The notes: a model not told the origin generated them from the sequence alone. A stretch of 49,524 nt of DNA from Chloroflexota bacterium (GCA_026713245.1 JAPOOU010000142.1:1-49524); one strand, 5' to 3'; shown: positions 24,608 to 34,018, counted from the stretch's first letter. Numbers and translations: made by a program.

Positions 24608-24973
24608 GGCGCGGTCTCCAACCAAGTGAATGGCTTAGGCAGAATCTAACACAAGGCGACAAGCATGTCGAATCTATGCCTCAAATACTATACGCAGGAT
24701 GAAGAGAATCCAGGCGATCTCACTCAAATGCGGCCTTCGCGTTATTTTATCCGGTTATGTGGCCAAGTTCCGTTCCGTTATGCGATTCTGTCCACTTGTC
24801 GCAGTTTGTGAAAAAACGTACAATTCGACCGGTAGAAACCATTTCCAGATCGCAAAGTTTGCGGATACCTTCGGCGTCGCTGGCAGAGATGGTACCTGAT
24901 GCCGAGCGCTCTTTTGTCTCGAGACTTCGCGTTGTACTTGGAATAAGGGCAGTCAGCCCAAGTTTGACTTGTG
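24608..24973. other. divergent intergenic region between diol dehydratase and ctaA
   Basis: 366 nt without a supported gene. It holds a good plus-strand promoter for ctaA (separate entry) and a short inverted repeat CGACA/TGTCG at about 24657-24670. No B12-box-like sequence and no clear minus-strand promoter for the diol dehydratase operon can be pointed to. Confidence 0.6.
24796..24824 (+). promoter_or_regulatory. sigma-70-type promoter for the ctaA operon
   Basis: TTGTCG (24796-24801), a 17-nt spacer and TACAAT (24819-24824), matching 4/6 and 5/6 of the consensus boxes. The implied leader before ctaA is about 145 nt. Confidence 0.5.
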
Positions 24974-25918
24974 ATGATTGAACCGGGCCAACCTGAATCG
25001 AGTTATAAGCCCTTCGTCGGTCTGTCGCTAGCGACCGCTGCGCTCACGCTGGGTCTCATTGTATTCGGCGCAATCGTAAGAGTTACCGATTCAGGTCTCG
25101 GCTGTGGCAACGACTGGCCATTATGCAACGGATCAGTTTTCCCTCCTCTGGATAACATTAACGCCTGGATAGAGTGGCTGCACCGTCTATTCGCCATGCT
25201 GATCGGCTTGTTTGGTTTAGTGACGCTGGTTGTCGCGTGGCGCCAATTTCGGCCTTCCAAGAAGCGTATCCTGAACATGACTAAATTGGCGGCGATACTC
25301 TTTGTCATTCAAAGTGGACTTGGGGCCGTCGTCGTATTCCTGGACTTGCCGCCGACATTTGTCACGCTGCACCTGGGGGTCGCCATGCTGCTACTGGGGG
25401 CTCTAATCGCGGCATCTGTCATGGCATGGTACCGGCCGCAACTGACATATCAAGCAGACTCTGTTAGAACACTAACATTCATCAATGCGGTATTCTCCTT
25501 GCTGGTCATCTTAACCGGCGCCCTGGTGCGCGGAAGCGGAGCGAGCTTCGCTTGCACTGTTTGGCCACTGTGCGATGCCGGCAACTTGCTGCCGTTTGAA
25601 CTCGGCCAGCTAGCGATTATACACATGATTCACCGTTTGGCCGTCGCCGCGATGGGCCTGACAGTCCTGATACTGTTGCGACAGGTCTTTAAGAAGCGAC
25701 AGGAAAGACTCGTCAAGCAGATCGCATTGGCAATTGTTTTGGTGTTTCTGCTGCAAGTTGGCGCCGGCGCAGCCTTTGTCTTCAGCATAGCCGCCGCCGA
25801 GTGGGGCGCGATCCATGTCGGATTGGCCGCTACCGTATGGGGCTTGCTCGTTGTGTTGGCAACCATAGAAAGTCTCAATCATCAAAACAATACGAATTTG
25901 GGGCTGAATACAGAATGA
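24974..25918 (+). CDS. ctaA: heme A synthase
   Basis: 314 residues from the ATG at 24974 (a GTG just before is also in frame). An integral membrane protein with eight predicted helices that oxidises heme O to heme A for cytochrome oxidase. Diagnostic strings are GAIVRVTDSGLGCGNDWPLC with the paired cysteines, WLHRLFAMLIG, LHLGVAMLLLG, a second cysteine pair in ACTVWPLCDAG, and MIHRLAVAAMG; the histidines are the heme-binding residues of the CtaA/COX15 family. It overlaps ctaB by 4 nt, so both enzymes of heme O/A synthesis are made together. Confidence 0.93.
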   Translation: MIEPGQPESSYKPFVGLSLATAALTLGLIVFGAIVRVTDSGLGCGNDWPLCNGSVFPPLDNINAWIEWLHRLFAMLIGLFGLVTLVVAWRQFRPSKKRILNMTKLAAILFVIQSGLGAVVVFLDLPPTFVTLHLGVAMLLLGALIAASVMAWYRPQLTYQADSVRTLTFINAVFSLLVILTGALVRGSGASFACTVWPLCDAGNLLPFELGQLAIIHMIHRLAVAAMGLTVLILLRQVFKKRQERLVKQIALAIVLVFLLQVGAGAAFVFSIAAAEWGAIHVGLAATVWGLLVVLATIESLNHQNNTNLGLNTE

Positions 25919-26829
25919 TAAACGCGCTTCGGAGTAGCTTCTCGCTCGGTGACCTGCCGCGGACCTACATGGAACTAACAAAACCGCGCATTGTCCTGCT
26001 TCTAGTTTTCACCTGCGTGACCAGCATGATCGTTGCCACGGGAAAATGGCCGCGGTTTGATCTGCTATTTTTCACTATTCTCGGCGGTATGCTTTCAGCA
26101 GGCGGGTCCAGCGCCATCAACCAATACCTGGACCGCAACCTCGACGCAAAAATGGCGCGCACAGCGCGCCGCCCCATTCCGTCCGGACGAATGGCAGCCG
26201 GTAAGGCCTTGGTATTTGGTTTGGCGCTGGTTGCCTGGTCCGTAGTCGTTCTAGGGGTCTTCGTAAACTGGCTGGCCGCCGGTCTCGCGCTAACCGGCGC
26301 GCTGTACTACGTTATCGTTTATACGCTGATCTTGAAGAGAAATACGGTTGTCAACATTTTGATCGGCGGCGGCGCAGGCGCCATGCCAGTCCTGGTAGGT
26401 TGGGCCGCGGCAACGGGTACAGTCGATCTACAAGCCTTCATTCTTTTCGCGATTGTGTTTTATTGGACGCCGCCACATTCCTGGGCGCTGGCCCTGCTGG
26501 TAAACAAAGATTATGCTGCGGCGGAAATACCAATGATGCCCGTCGCCCGGGGCGAGAAAGTCACGCGATTGCAGATCCTACTCTATTCATTGCAGCTCCT
26601 GATCATCAGCTTAAGCCCGGGATTGTTGCTTTTGTTGCCGCAAGCGCCAAATATGCTGGGCTTGTTCTACCTTGTCTCCGCGGCAATCCTGGGCCTGCTG
26701 CTTATCCGGCGGGCGGTAACTCTTTTACGCATGCCAGACAAAGCCAATGCGCGGGCCTTGTACAAGTATTCCTCTCTCTATCTCGCGCTGCTATTCCTGG
26801 CGATGATCTTGGACAAGCTGTTGCCCTAA
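25915..26829 (+). CDS. ctaB: protoheme IX farnesyltransferase (heme O synthase)
   Basis: 304 residues; the ATG at 25915 overlaps the ctaA stop (ATGA). A UbiA-superfamily polytopic membrane enzyme that attaches farnesyl to protoheme. The prenyl-diphosphate/Mg motif is NQYLDRNLDAKMARTARRPI with NxxxDxxxD, and the second conserved region is VFYWTPPHSWALALLVNKDY then AAAEIPMMPV. Membrane segments fill the rest. The product heme O is the substrate of CtaA. Presence of the pair implies an aa3- or ba3-type terminal oxidase elsewhere in the genome. Confidence 0.94.
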   Translation: MINALRSSFSLGDLPRTYMELTKPRIVLLLVFTCVTSMIVATGKWPRFDLLFFTILGGMLSAGGSSAINQYLDRNLDAKMARTARRPIPSGRMAAGKALVFGLALVAWSVVVLGVFVNWLAAGLALTGALYYVIVYTLILKRNTVVNILIGGGAGAMPVLVGWAAATGTVDLQAFILFAIVFYWTPPHSWALALLVNKDYAAAEIPMMPVARGEKVTRLQILLYSLQLLIISLSPGLLLLLPQAPNMLGLFYLVSAAILGLLLIRRAVTLLRMPDKANARALYKYSSLYLALLFLAMILDKLLP

Positions 26830-26833
26830 GAGG

Positions 26834-27322
26834 ATGTGGCGGGTGTCTCGGCAGGGAATTACATCAAATCGATCGTTAGCAGTCGTTTTGAGTTTTGCCC
26901 TGCTCTCCTGCATTGCGTCACTGTTTGTAGTCGCGTTTGCGGAAACCAGCAGGCCAGCTAACAGGGCATCTACAGTCCTCCGCCAGTACGCCTATGCGAC
27001 AGATGTCGCGAAGGCGATGGTCGGCGCTTCGAAACCAATAGCCAAGGATCTCATTAAAGAGCACAATTGCCGGGTCTGCCATGTGCTGGGCGAGGGTCGG
27101 GTAGCGCCCCTTTTCGCCGGCATCGCGGATCGAGCTGCGACAAGACGGCCACAGCTGTCGCCACCGCAATATATTTACGAATCGATCGTTTCCCCCGGCG
27201 CCTATCTTGTTGACGGTTACGCAAACATTATGCCGGGCAACTACGCCGAGAGACTGTCCCAATCTGAAATCGGGCATATCGTCGCCTACCTACTCGCGCT
27301 GTCCGACGAAGTAGACGCCTGA
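26834..27322 (+). CDS. membrane-anchored c-type cytochrome
   Basis: 162 residues. An N-terminal hydrophobic segment (SLAVVLSFALLSCIASLFVV) exports or anchors it. One heme c site is CRVCH at about residues 79-83; the distal Met is likely in YANIMPGNYAERLS, giving a class I (mono-heme) fold with GHIVAYLLAL as the last helix. It starts 4 nt after ctaB with AAGAGG overlapping that stop, so it belongs to the same operon and may donate electrons to the oxidase served by ctaAB. The exact start is uncertain: a GTG at 26843 would leave better spacing from the ribosome binding site. Confidence 0.85.
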   Translation: MWRVSRQGITSNRSLAVVLSFALLSCIASLFVVAFAETSRPANRASTVLRQYAYATDVAKAMVGASKPIAKDLIKEHNCRVCHVLGEGRVAPLFAGIADRAATRRPQLSPPQYIYESIVSPGAYLVDGYANIMPGNYAERLSQSEIGHIVAYLLALSDEVDA

Positions 27323-27705
27323 TATCTTTTGCGGCGCAGTATTGGCTGACGCGTAATATTGGGCCGCTGCAAAAGGTCTATCAGCCGTTTCCGCCGATAG
27401 TCCGCCTGTGACAAGCACTTGACCAAGACATCCGACCGTCTATAACCCGCCAAACGACCGTGCGCGGGGGCAAATACGCGCCACAATGCGTCCAGATCAC
27501 ATGCTTTGCGGTTCTTGCCTTTGACTTGAAACAAAAATGGCATGGGCGCTGCCCTCAAGAGCCGCCGCATTTGTATCACATCGGTCTCGAACACATTGAG
27601 GTGCTAAGACATACGCTTTGAAACTGTGAAAAGAGCATTTGCTCGTAGAACGCTTAGGGGATATATTCTGTGTGTGCAATAGATTGTCGCGAGAAGAACA
27701 ATCAC
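27323..27705. other. intergenic region after the cytochrome gene
   Basis: 383 nt with no gene I can support. A 102-codon minus-strand frame (27286-27594) is basic and lacks a ribosome binding site. A probable promoter for the following dioxygenase lies at 27639-27667. Confidence 0.5.
27639..27667 (+). promoter_or_regulatory. possible promoter of the dioxygenase gene
   Basis: TTGCTC (27639-27644), a 17-nt spacer and TATATT (27662-27667). The -10 box is good, the -35 box weak. It ends 38 nt upstream of the chosen start. Confidence 0.4.
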
Positions 27706-28533
27706 ATGAAAACTGATCTGACGCGAGAACAAATCGATTTCTATCAAGCAAACGGCTATATCATCATCGAGGACTTTCTGACCCCAGCAGAGCTGGAGAC
27801 CTGGCGCCAGCATGTAGACGATGCCGTAGAAAAGCGCGAAGACCGCCGGCTCGCCGACGGTCCCGGTTGGGTGGATGATGATAGTGAGGAGAGCCGATAC
27901 TATAACCGGGTTTTTGTACAGCGCCTAAACCTCTGGACCGACCACCAGGGCATGCGCGGTCTCATGCTTGATCCGCGCCTCGGGAAGCTGGCCAGCGAAC
28001 TGGCCGGAGTCGATGGCATGCGCATTTGGCACGATCAGGCTCTGATCAAACAGCCCTGGGCCAACCCCACCGGCTGGCACCTGGACAACCCCTACTGGTC
28101 CTATTCGTCGCGGGACGCCATCAGCATATGGATCGCGCTTGACGACGCCACCCGAGACAATGGTTGCCTATACTTCTTGCCAGGCACGCACAAGTCCGCC
28201 ACCTTTGACAATTCAAGCATCGGCATGAATACGGGCGAATTGCTCGACGTCTATCCGCAGTGGGCGGAAATCCAGTCCGTGGCCGCGCCGATGAAAGCTG
28301 GATCCTGCTCCTTCCACAACGGCCTGCTGGCGCATGGCGCCGGCGCCAATATGACGCCGGGCACGCGGCGGGCGATGACCTGCGGCTATATGCCCGACGG
28401 CTGCGTCTTCAACGGCAAACCCAATATCTTGCCACAGCACTACCTGGATACATTGGAAGTCGGCGACCTGCTGGACAATGACAAACTCAACCCCTTAATA
28501 TGGCACAAGACCAAGCCCAGTGTAACGGCTTGA
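27706..28533 (+). CDS. phytanoyl-CoA dioxygenase (PhyH) family protein
   Basis: 275 residues from the ATG at 27706 (MKTDLTREQIDFYQANGYII). A 2-oxoglutarate/Fe(II) oxygenase: the Fe ligands are His125 and Asp127 in GWHLDNPYWS and His210 in LLAHGAGAN, and Arg221/222 is the likely 2-oxoglutarate anchor. The string CLYFLPGTHKSA is typical of PhyH. These enzymes hydroxylate diverse small molecules, and the bacterial substrate cannot be read from the sequence. It stands alone between the cytochrome gene and the convergent MetE-like gene. Confidence 0.9.
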   Translation: MKTDLTREQIDFYQANGYIIIEDFLTPAELETWRQHVDDAVEKREDRRLADGPGWVDDDSEESRYYNRVFVQRLNLWTDHQGMRGLMLDPRLGKLASELAGVDGMRIWHDQALIKQPWANPTGWHLDNPYWSYSSRDAISIWIALDDATRDNGCLYFLPGTHKSATFDNSSIGMNTGELLDVYPQWAEIQSVAAPMKAGSCSFHNGLLAHGAGANMTPGTRRAMTCGYMPDGCVFNGKPNILPQHYLDTLEVGDLLDNDKLNPLIWHKTKPSVTA

Positions 28534-28624
28534 CTATCGGTCTGAAAACGACTCTCAATCCGCCGCGCTCGCGCAATATATTAATTTCGCTCGTCGCATG
28601 AGCGCCATAGTAAACATAGCCAGG

Positions 28625-29749
28625 TCACGCATAGCGCTGACGCAAGATACTGGCGGCCTGCGACATCGCCAATAATTTCTGATAGCTTTCTTCGAGCGTA
28701 ATCGGGTTCGTGCTCGTCGGCGCGAATCCACAATCCGGGTTGAGCGTTATCTGTTCTGGCGTCAAAAACTTCAAGGCTTTTTCGACGCGTTCCACGATGT
28801 GTTCCGGCGTGTCGGCGATCTCTCCGCGCACATCAACCACGCCCAATCCGATCTCCTTGTCGGTCGGGAAGCGAGCGAAGATCGAAACATCACCGGCCTG
28901 CGACACCGCGAACTCCATCGCCAATTGGTCAACATCGGCGCCCAGCAGAAAGGGCATGATCGGTTCGTAATCCCCGCTGGCGTAAACCGTACGCGCGCGA
29001 TTGCCCCGGCAAACATGCAGCGCGGTCTTGACGCCTTCAATGCCCGCTACAACGCGATTCAGATCATCAATCGCCCGTTCGATCTCGGCATCCGGATCTT
29101 TGAACCGCGCCCGGTGTTCCGGATCCACGAAGAAGCACAGCCAGGGATCATCAAATTGAACAACATCGACGCCGACATCGCGCAATGCCGAGACCTCCTC
29201 CCGCAGAATCGGAATAACAGCTTCGATGAAGTCCCGACGACTGGCATACGCGTCGCTCGAATAATCCGGATGCCACAAGCGTCCCCCAATCATGTGCGGC
29301 GATGGCAATGCGACTTTGGTTTGCCGCTCAGTCTTCTGGCGCAGAAAAGACGCGCCCCCCGCCGCAATCGGACGCGAATAGCGCATGGTTTCCACAACCA
29401 GAGCTTGCTGGAATTCCTTCAGCGTCCATTGCTGGGGAGCGGACAAACCCGTATCCGGTACTACCTCGGGCGCAAGCGACTGCGTCTGATATTCGGCTTG
29501 TTGAAAACCATCAACCATTTGCGCGAAAACTTCAAAATAACCGATTCTGCGCCATTCGCCGTCCGATACGATGTCTATGCCGGCCGCTTCTTGCAGGCCA
29601 ATGGCGAAGCTAATGGCTTTATCCATGGCCTCGTCCAGCGCTTCATCACTCAAGCTCCCGGTCTGATGCGCCAGCAGCAGGTCTATAACCCACTTTGGAC
29701 GAGGCAAACTGCCAATCACGCTGGTTGGGAAAAGCGTACTCGCGGTCAT
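28625..29749 (-). CDS. cobalamin-independent methionine synthase (MetE C-terminal) family methyltransferase
   Basis: 374 residues, about the size of the catalytic half of MetE; the N-terminal half of true MetE is absent. The start FPTSVIGSLPRPKWV is typical of short MetE homologues. The four zinc ligands of the fold are all visible: His245 and Cys247 in ALHVCRGN, Glu279 in AMEF, and Cys340 in LNPDCGF. It therefore probably binds zinc and activates a thiol acceptor, with methyl or alkyl transfer or cleavage from an unknown donor. It begins 24 nt after the glycerophosphodiesterase and likely ends that operon. Confidence 0.88.
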   Translation of the reverse strand: MTASTLFPTSVIGSLPRPKWVIDLLLAHQTGSLSDEALDEAMDKAISFAIGLQEAAGIDIVSDGEWRRIGYFEVFAQMVDGFQQAEYQTQSLAPEVVPDTGLSAPQQWTLKEFQQALVVETMRYSRPIAAGGASFLRQKTERQTKVALPSPHMIGGRLWHPDYSSDAYASRRDFIEAVIPILREEVSALRDVGVDVVQFDDPWLCFFVDPEHRARFKDPDAEIERAIDDLNRVVAGIEGVKTALHVCRGNRARTVYASGDYEPIMPFLLGADVDQLAMEFAVSQAGDVSIFARFPTDKEIGLGVVDVRGEIADTPEHIVERVEKALKFLTPEQITLNPDCGFAPTSTNPITLEESYQKLLAMSQAASILRQRYA

Positions 29750-29773
29750 GTGTCGTCTCGCCAGCGGTCAGGG

Positions 29774-31198
29774 TTAGACCAAAATCTCGGGCTTGTCTGA
29801 ACATATAGCATCAACGCCCAGCGCCTTCAATGCCGCGACTTCCTCGGGTCGTTCTTCGTGCCAACAGACAATTCCCAGGTCCGCCTCCCGTACAGCGGCG
29901 ATCCACTCGGGCGTAAGCAATCGATGCGGCTGCGCGGCTCGACTTTCCCAACAGGGATGCACGTAATCCGCCTCTATCGACTGCGCCAGCTTGACCGGAT
30001 CAACATTGACAGCATTGAAGAGTATTGAAGTCTGAGCATCGACGCGCTCAGCTTTTATATGGGCAAGAAAATCCGGCCGGAATGAGCCAAAGATCGTGTC
30101 TTGTAAATAGTGGTATTCATCAAGCGTCTCCAGCAACGATGGTAAGGACCTCGGCTTGAGTTCCTTGAGATCCAAATACAAACCCAAGCCGAGGCGGCGG
30201 CACAAGCCGGCGGCTTCTTCAAAACTGATGATCTTGCCCCGGGCTGTATCCATTCGTCTCAACTCATTCATACTGAAGTCCGAGACACTGCCGTCAATGC
30301 CGTAGACGCGTCTCAGACCGCTATCGTGGATGACAACAGGCGCCTCATCCGCCGTGGCGCGGATGTCAATTTCGACCATATCGGCGCCGAGCTCGGCGGC
30401 TGCCCGCAATGCCTCTGTCGAGTTTTCCCTGGAGTAGGCCGACGCGCCGCGATGCGCGATGCGCAGCACACGCCGCTGATTCGGCGGTATCGTATGTCGC
30501 AGATGCTCCACCCAGGCGCATACACGTGGCGGTATCCATTCACGCAGCTGCTGCCAGGGGACAAAGACCGCCTCGCGAAGGTCAAACTCTTTCGAAAAAT
30601 CGAAACTCGGCTCGAAGCGCAAACGTTCCAGATACGTATGAACCAGCCGATTGTTCAGCGGCCCCCGTTCGCGGATGATGCCGGCAAACAAGGGCGTTAC
30701 ATGCACGCCCATTCGACCGGCGTGACGCCCGCAGCTTGCCACGGTCTTGGCTCGTCTATCCAGCAACCAATCGGGCGAGGGGGCGAAAGCATGCTTGCCG
30801 GGTTCTGAATACAGCGCGGGGCGGTTATCTACAAGACAAGGCCGCCCGCCACCATCCGCCATCCGATTGTAACCGCCATGCCAACTCGCTTCGGTGTCAA
30901 CCAGAACCCCGTCACAATCAACATACGCCCAGATATGCTCAAGTTCATACAGATGCCCGATATCCCAATCCCACCAAATGGCGTATTCGATGGCAAAGGC
31001 GATATTCTCATTCAGTTGGATCTCGCGGGGAAAGGAGGAAGATGAACCGGTCTCGCGGAAGATTGTATAACCAACAGCCGAGGGCAGGAATGGCTCTTTC
31101 GCGTCAAAGCGAATTAACGCGGCGTAGCGCAAGGCCAACTCATGATCCGTAGGGGAAGCGACCGCCCGGTCAAGCCCCTGCAAGTGCATATCCAGCAT
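29774..31198 (-). CDS. glycerophosphodiester phosphodiesterase with an extra N-terminal domain
   Basis: 474 residues, against about 240-260 for a plain GDPD. The C-terminal part from residue 243 is a GDPD domain: RIAHRGASAYSRENSTEALR (His249, Arg250), MVEIDIR (Glu276, Asp278) and VIHDSGL (His291), the expected metal and catalytic residues. It hydrolyses glycerophosphodiesters to glycerol-3-phosphate and alcohol. Residues 1-240 form a separate domain with RFDAKEPFLPSAVGYTIFRE and AIEYAIWWDWDIGHLYELEH, faintly Vps62-like but not assigned. No signal peptide is seen, so it is cytoplasmic. It follows the ABC ATPase by 21 nt, as ugpQ follows ugpC. Confidence 0.87.
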   Translation of the reverse strand: MLDMHLQGLDRAVASPTDHELALRYAALIRFDAKEPFLPSAVGYTIFRETGSSSSFPREIQLNENIAFAIEYAIWWDWDIGHLYELEHIWAYVDCDGVLVDTEASWHGGYNRMADGGGRPCLVDNRPALYSEPGKHAFAPSPDWLLDRRAKTVASCGRHAGRMGVHVTPLFAGIIRERGPLNNRLVHTYLERLRFEPSFDFSKEFDLREAVFVPWQQLREWIPPRVCAWVEHLRHTIPPNQRRVLRIAHRGASAYSRENSTEALRAAAELGADMVEIDIRATADEAPVVIHDSGLRRVYGIDGSVSDFSMNELRRMDTARGKIISFEEAAGLCRRLGLGLYLDLKELKPRSLPSLLETLDEYHYLQDTIFGSFRPDFLAHIKAERVDAQTSILFNAVNVDPVKLAQSIEADYVHPCWESRAAQPHRLLTPEWIAAVREADLGIVCWHEERPEEVAALKALGVDAICSDKPEILV

Positions 31199-31219
31199 GG
31201 CGATACGCTCAAGCCGTCC

Positions 31220-32299
31220 TTACTGCCACAAAAGTGATTTTTCGGTATCCGGGTCGAAGAACTGCACTTGATCCATATCAAAGGCAAGTGAGACTCGCTC
31301 GCCGGCTTGGTGCCGATCTTCCGTGTCCGCGAGCAGCAGAAAACTGTGTTGCCCCACTCGCACGTCGATCAAGTCCTCGCGCCCCAGCGGCTCTACCACA
31401 AATATCTCGCCCGATACCGCCCCGTCGCTTGATATCCGAATATCCTCCGGCCGGATGCCCATCACAACAGGACCATCATGGCCGGCTGGCTGCTCGCCAC
31501 GCTCCTTTTGCGCCTCCAAACGAAGCGACTCCGTTTCGGCAAAGAAGCGGCCATTGGACGCTTCAACGCTGACATCGACGAAGTTCATCGGCGGGTTGCC
31601 AACGAAGCCCGCGACGAACTGCGTCTTCGGTCGGTCATATAACTCATCGGGCGAATCAAAGGCCTGCAAATGGCCCCCGCTCATCACCGCGATTCGGTCG
31701 GCCATGGTCATCGCTTCTACCTGATCGTGCGTCACATAAATCGACGTGATGCCGAGGTTCTTCTGCAGATGTTTGATCTCGCCGCGCATAGTAAGCCGCA
31801 GCCGCGCGTCCAGGTTGGACAGCGGTTCGTCAAAGAGCAGCACGTCCGGTTCTTTCACCAAAGCCCGTCCCAAAGCCACCCGCTGCTGTTGACCGCCCGA
31901 CAGTTGACCCGGGCGGCGATCCAGCAACTCCCCGATTCCCATCACATTGGCGACCTGCCGGACGCGGTCGTGTTGGTCGGCCTTCGCTACTTTCTTCAGT
32001 TTGAGCGGATAGGCGATATTTTGAAACACGGTCATATGAGGGTAAAGCGCGTAACTCTGGAAGACCATGCCGATATTGCGGTCCTTCGGCTGAACCGTGT
32101 TGACGATTCGTTCGCCAAATCTAATCACCCCGTCAGTGGGTTTGTAAATGCCCGCCAAGGTAAGAAGCGTGGTCGTCTTGCCGCAGCCGGAGGGTCCCAG
32201 AAAGGCAACGAATTCACCGTCTTCAATATGCAGGGTCAAGTTCTCCACGCCGACAACATCGCCAAATTTCTTGCTGAGATTATCGATTGTCACTTTCAT
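31220..32299 (-). CDS. ABC transporter ATP-binding protein, MalK/UgpC-type
   Basis: 359 residues from the ATG at 32299 (MKVTIDNLSKKFGDVVGVEN); the frame stays open upstream to 32419 without support. Walker A FLGPSGCGKTTTLLTL, signature LSGGQQQRVALGRAL, Walker B VLLFDEPLSNLD, then the C-terminal MalK-type regulatory OB-fold region (VMGIRPEDIRISSDGAVSGE). It energises the MalF/MalG-type permeases encoded just upstream. As the only MalK-type ATPase in the window it could also serve the fructoside importer at 43368-46541, which lacks one. Confidence 0.92.
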   Translation of the reverse strand: MKVTIDNLSKKFGDVVGVENLTLHIEDGEFVAFLGPSGCGKTTTLLTLAGIYKPTDGVIRFGERIVNTVQPKDRNIGMVFQSYALYPHMTVFQNIAYPLKLKKVAKADQHDRVRQVANVMGIGELLDRRPGQLSGGQQQRVALGRALVKEPDVLLFDEPLSNLDARLRLTMRGEIKHLQKNLGITSIYVTHDQVEAMTMADRIAVMSGGHLQAFDSPDELYDRPKTQFVAGFVGNPPMNFVDVSVEASNGRFFAETESLRLEAQKERGEQPAGHDGPVVMGIRPEDIRISSDGAVSGEIFVVEPLGREDLIDVRVGQHSFLLLADTEDRHQAGERVSLAFDMDQVQFFDPDTEKSLLWQ

Positions 32300-32440
32300 C
32301 GCATGCGTCTTTCTCGCTTTGCCACAAGCTCTGCTTACATAGACTGCGGCGCTCATTCGATAAGCAAGCTTACTATTTTGCGTGAGCGCGCCATTCCTGA
32401 AGCCTTTTCGCTGCCACAAGCCCTCATGCGCGAAACGCTA

Positions 32441-34018
32441 TCAGGAACTGCCTTTCGTCCCGCCGGCATAAATGTTCAGCAGGTATTCCTGGGCGAAGAT
32501 GAAGAAAATGAAAATGGGTATCAACTGGAACAAGCCGACCGCCGCCACCTGGTTCCAGTCAACCGGCGCTGTCGCGTCAATAAGCTCCTCAAGGAAAACG
32601 GGCAGATTGCTCACGCCCGAGCCGATGGAATAAGTCGCGGGGATAATGTAGGCGTTCCAGCCGCCGATGAAGGCGAAAATGCCCAAAGCCAGCAAACCGG
32701 GCCGGATCTGTGGCAAAAGGATTTCCCAGTACGTGCGAAATCGCGATGCGCCGTCTATAAGGGCCGAGCGCTCCATATCCCAGGGGATATTATCGAAGAA
32801 ACCTTTCATGAGCCAGACGCCAAGCGGGAGCTGGAAGGCGACCATAACCATAGCGATGCCGCCGATGGTATTGAAGCCGATCAAATCGCCGATGATGGGA
32901 AGCTCCCCCAACCGCAGCAGCACAAAGAAGATCGGAATCAACAGCGTAATTGCGGGGAAGCCATGAAGGATCAACGTGAAGGAGAGGAAAAAGCGCCGGC
33001 CGGGGAAGTGCATCCGCGACAAGGCGTAACCGGCCATTGACGATACCAGCAACACAATGAAAGTCATAACAACGGCAATCGCCAGGGAAGTCATGAAAAT
33101 GGGGACGATGTTAAATTCCAGGCCGGCGATATTGCCGACAATTATCGATTCCCAATTCTTGATTGTAAGACCACCCAAGTTGTCATTTCCATCAAGTGGC
33201 AAAATCCCTTCCGTGCGGAAAGAAAACGTGGCAATGATTACCCATATGTAGCCGACGATTAACGGCGAGAGCAAGCCGACCAGCGCGATATAGGGCGCCC
33301 AATGCCCCGGCAGGAAGAGGATGACCGCTGTAAAGACCAGGGCAATGACCAAGCCGGGCAATAAGCGGTTTATCTCTTTGTTGGATTCCAGGACAACGCG
33401 CGCCGTCTCTTGCAATTCTTCGTCGCCGCGCGTGAAGCGCAGGCGCAGCGGGTCGCCCTCCGCCGCCTGGCTAAGCCGCTTGTTGAACGCTCCCAGGTCC
33501 ACCGCGTCGCGCCGGATCGCCGTGATGACATCGCCGACTTGCAAACCGGCTGTCTCGGCCGCGCCCTGGGCAACAAGCGCATCGACGCGGATGCCAGCTT
33601 CGCTTTGGCTGAGGGTCATCTGCAGGGAGGTCCGCGGCGCGAAGGCGCCAAAGCTCATCACATAATGCCCGGCCGCTATCACGATAAACAAGACGACAGT
33701 GCTCGTAAATGCCAGCGCAAGCGCCCTGGGCAGGTCCACTGTGCTGTAACGGCGGGCGACGGCCGCCGCGGAAATATAGGCGACATAGGGCAGCACCAGC
33801 AAGGCGAGGCGAGTCAAGACATCCATCACTGTCTCTTCGACGCTGCCCAGGGCGAAGAGCGGACCGACAATCCCGCTAAAGGCGAATGCGGCGGCCAGCA
33901 ATATCAATATGCTGAGGACTCCGTAACGCAACGCCTCGATCAAGTCCATGGGGAAGGAAGCCCGACTCACAAGGTTTTTCGACTTGCTCGAAGCGAAGAG
34001 TTGCCCGGGCGCGCTCAT
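32441..34018 (-). CDS. sugar-type ABC permease (MalG/UgpE-type) with an embedded PDZ domain
   Basis: 525 residues, against about 280 for a normal MalG. Residues 1-120 carry about three hydrophobic segments (33-57, 68-88, 98-120). Residues 132-212 look like a PDZ domain: GIRVDALVAQGAAETAGLQV then GDVITAIRRDAVD. Two more membrane segments (219-236, 241-265) follow, then the canonical permease from about 300, with the EAA loop MERSALIDGASRFRTYWEIL followed by LPQIRPGL. The insertion is in frame and well formed, so it is a real fusion rather than a sequencing join. The ATG at 34018 overlaps the upstream permease stop by 4 nt. The PDZ domain would lie on one face of the membrane between segments 3 and 4. 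Confidence 0.88.
   Translation of the reverse strand: MSAPGQLFASSKSKNLVSRASFPMDLIEALRYGVLSILILLAAAFAFSGIVGPLFALGSVEETVMDVLTRLALLVLPYVAYISAAAVARRYSTVDLPRALALAFTSTVVLFIVIAAGHYVMSFGAFAPRTSLQMTLSQSEAGIRVDALVAQGAAETAGLQVGDVITAIRRDAVDLGAFNKRLSQAAEGDPLRLRFTRGDEELQETARVVLESNKEINRLLPGLVIALVFTAVILFLPGHWAPYIALVGLLSPLIVGYIWVIIATFSFRTEGILPLDGNDNLGGLTIKNWESIIVGNIAGLEFNIVPIFMTSLAIAVVMTFIVLLVSSMAGYALSRMHFPGRRFFLSFTLILHGFPAITLLIPIFFVLLRLGELPIIGDLIGFNTIGGIAMVMVAFQLPLGVWLMKGFFDNIPWDMERSALIDGASRFRTYWEILLPQIRPGLLALGIFAFIGGWNAYIIPATYSIGSGVSNLPVFLEELIDATAPVDWNQVAAVGLFQLIPIFIFFIFAQEYLLNIYAGGTKGSS

Noticed and set aside
24608..24973. Cobalamin riboswitch upstream of the diol dehydratase
   Set aside because: Looked for a B12-box-like sequence on the minus strand and found none; the region is also short for a full B12 aptamer plus promoter.
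27286..27594. 102-codon minus-strand frame after the cytochrome gene
   Set aside because: It lacks a ribosome binding site, overlaps the cytochrome gene by 37 nt and has a composition rich in Arg typical of a chance frame; nothing in it is recognisable.
31670..33040. 456-codon plus-strand frame
   Set aside because: It lies antisense to the ABC ATPase and PDZ permease genes, both of which have clear domains; the frame is a by-product of their codon usage.
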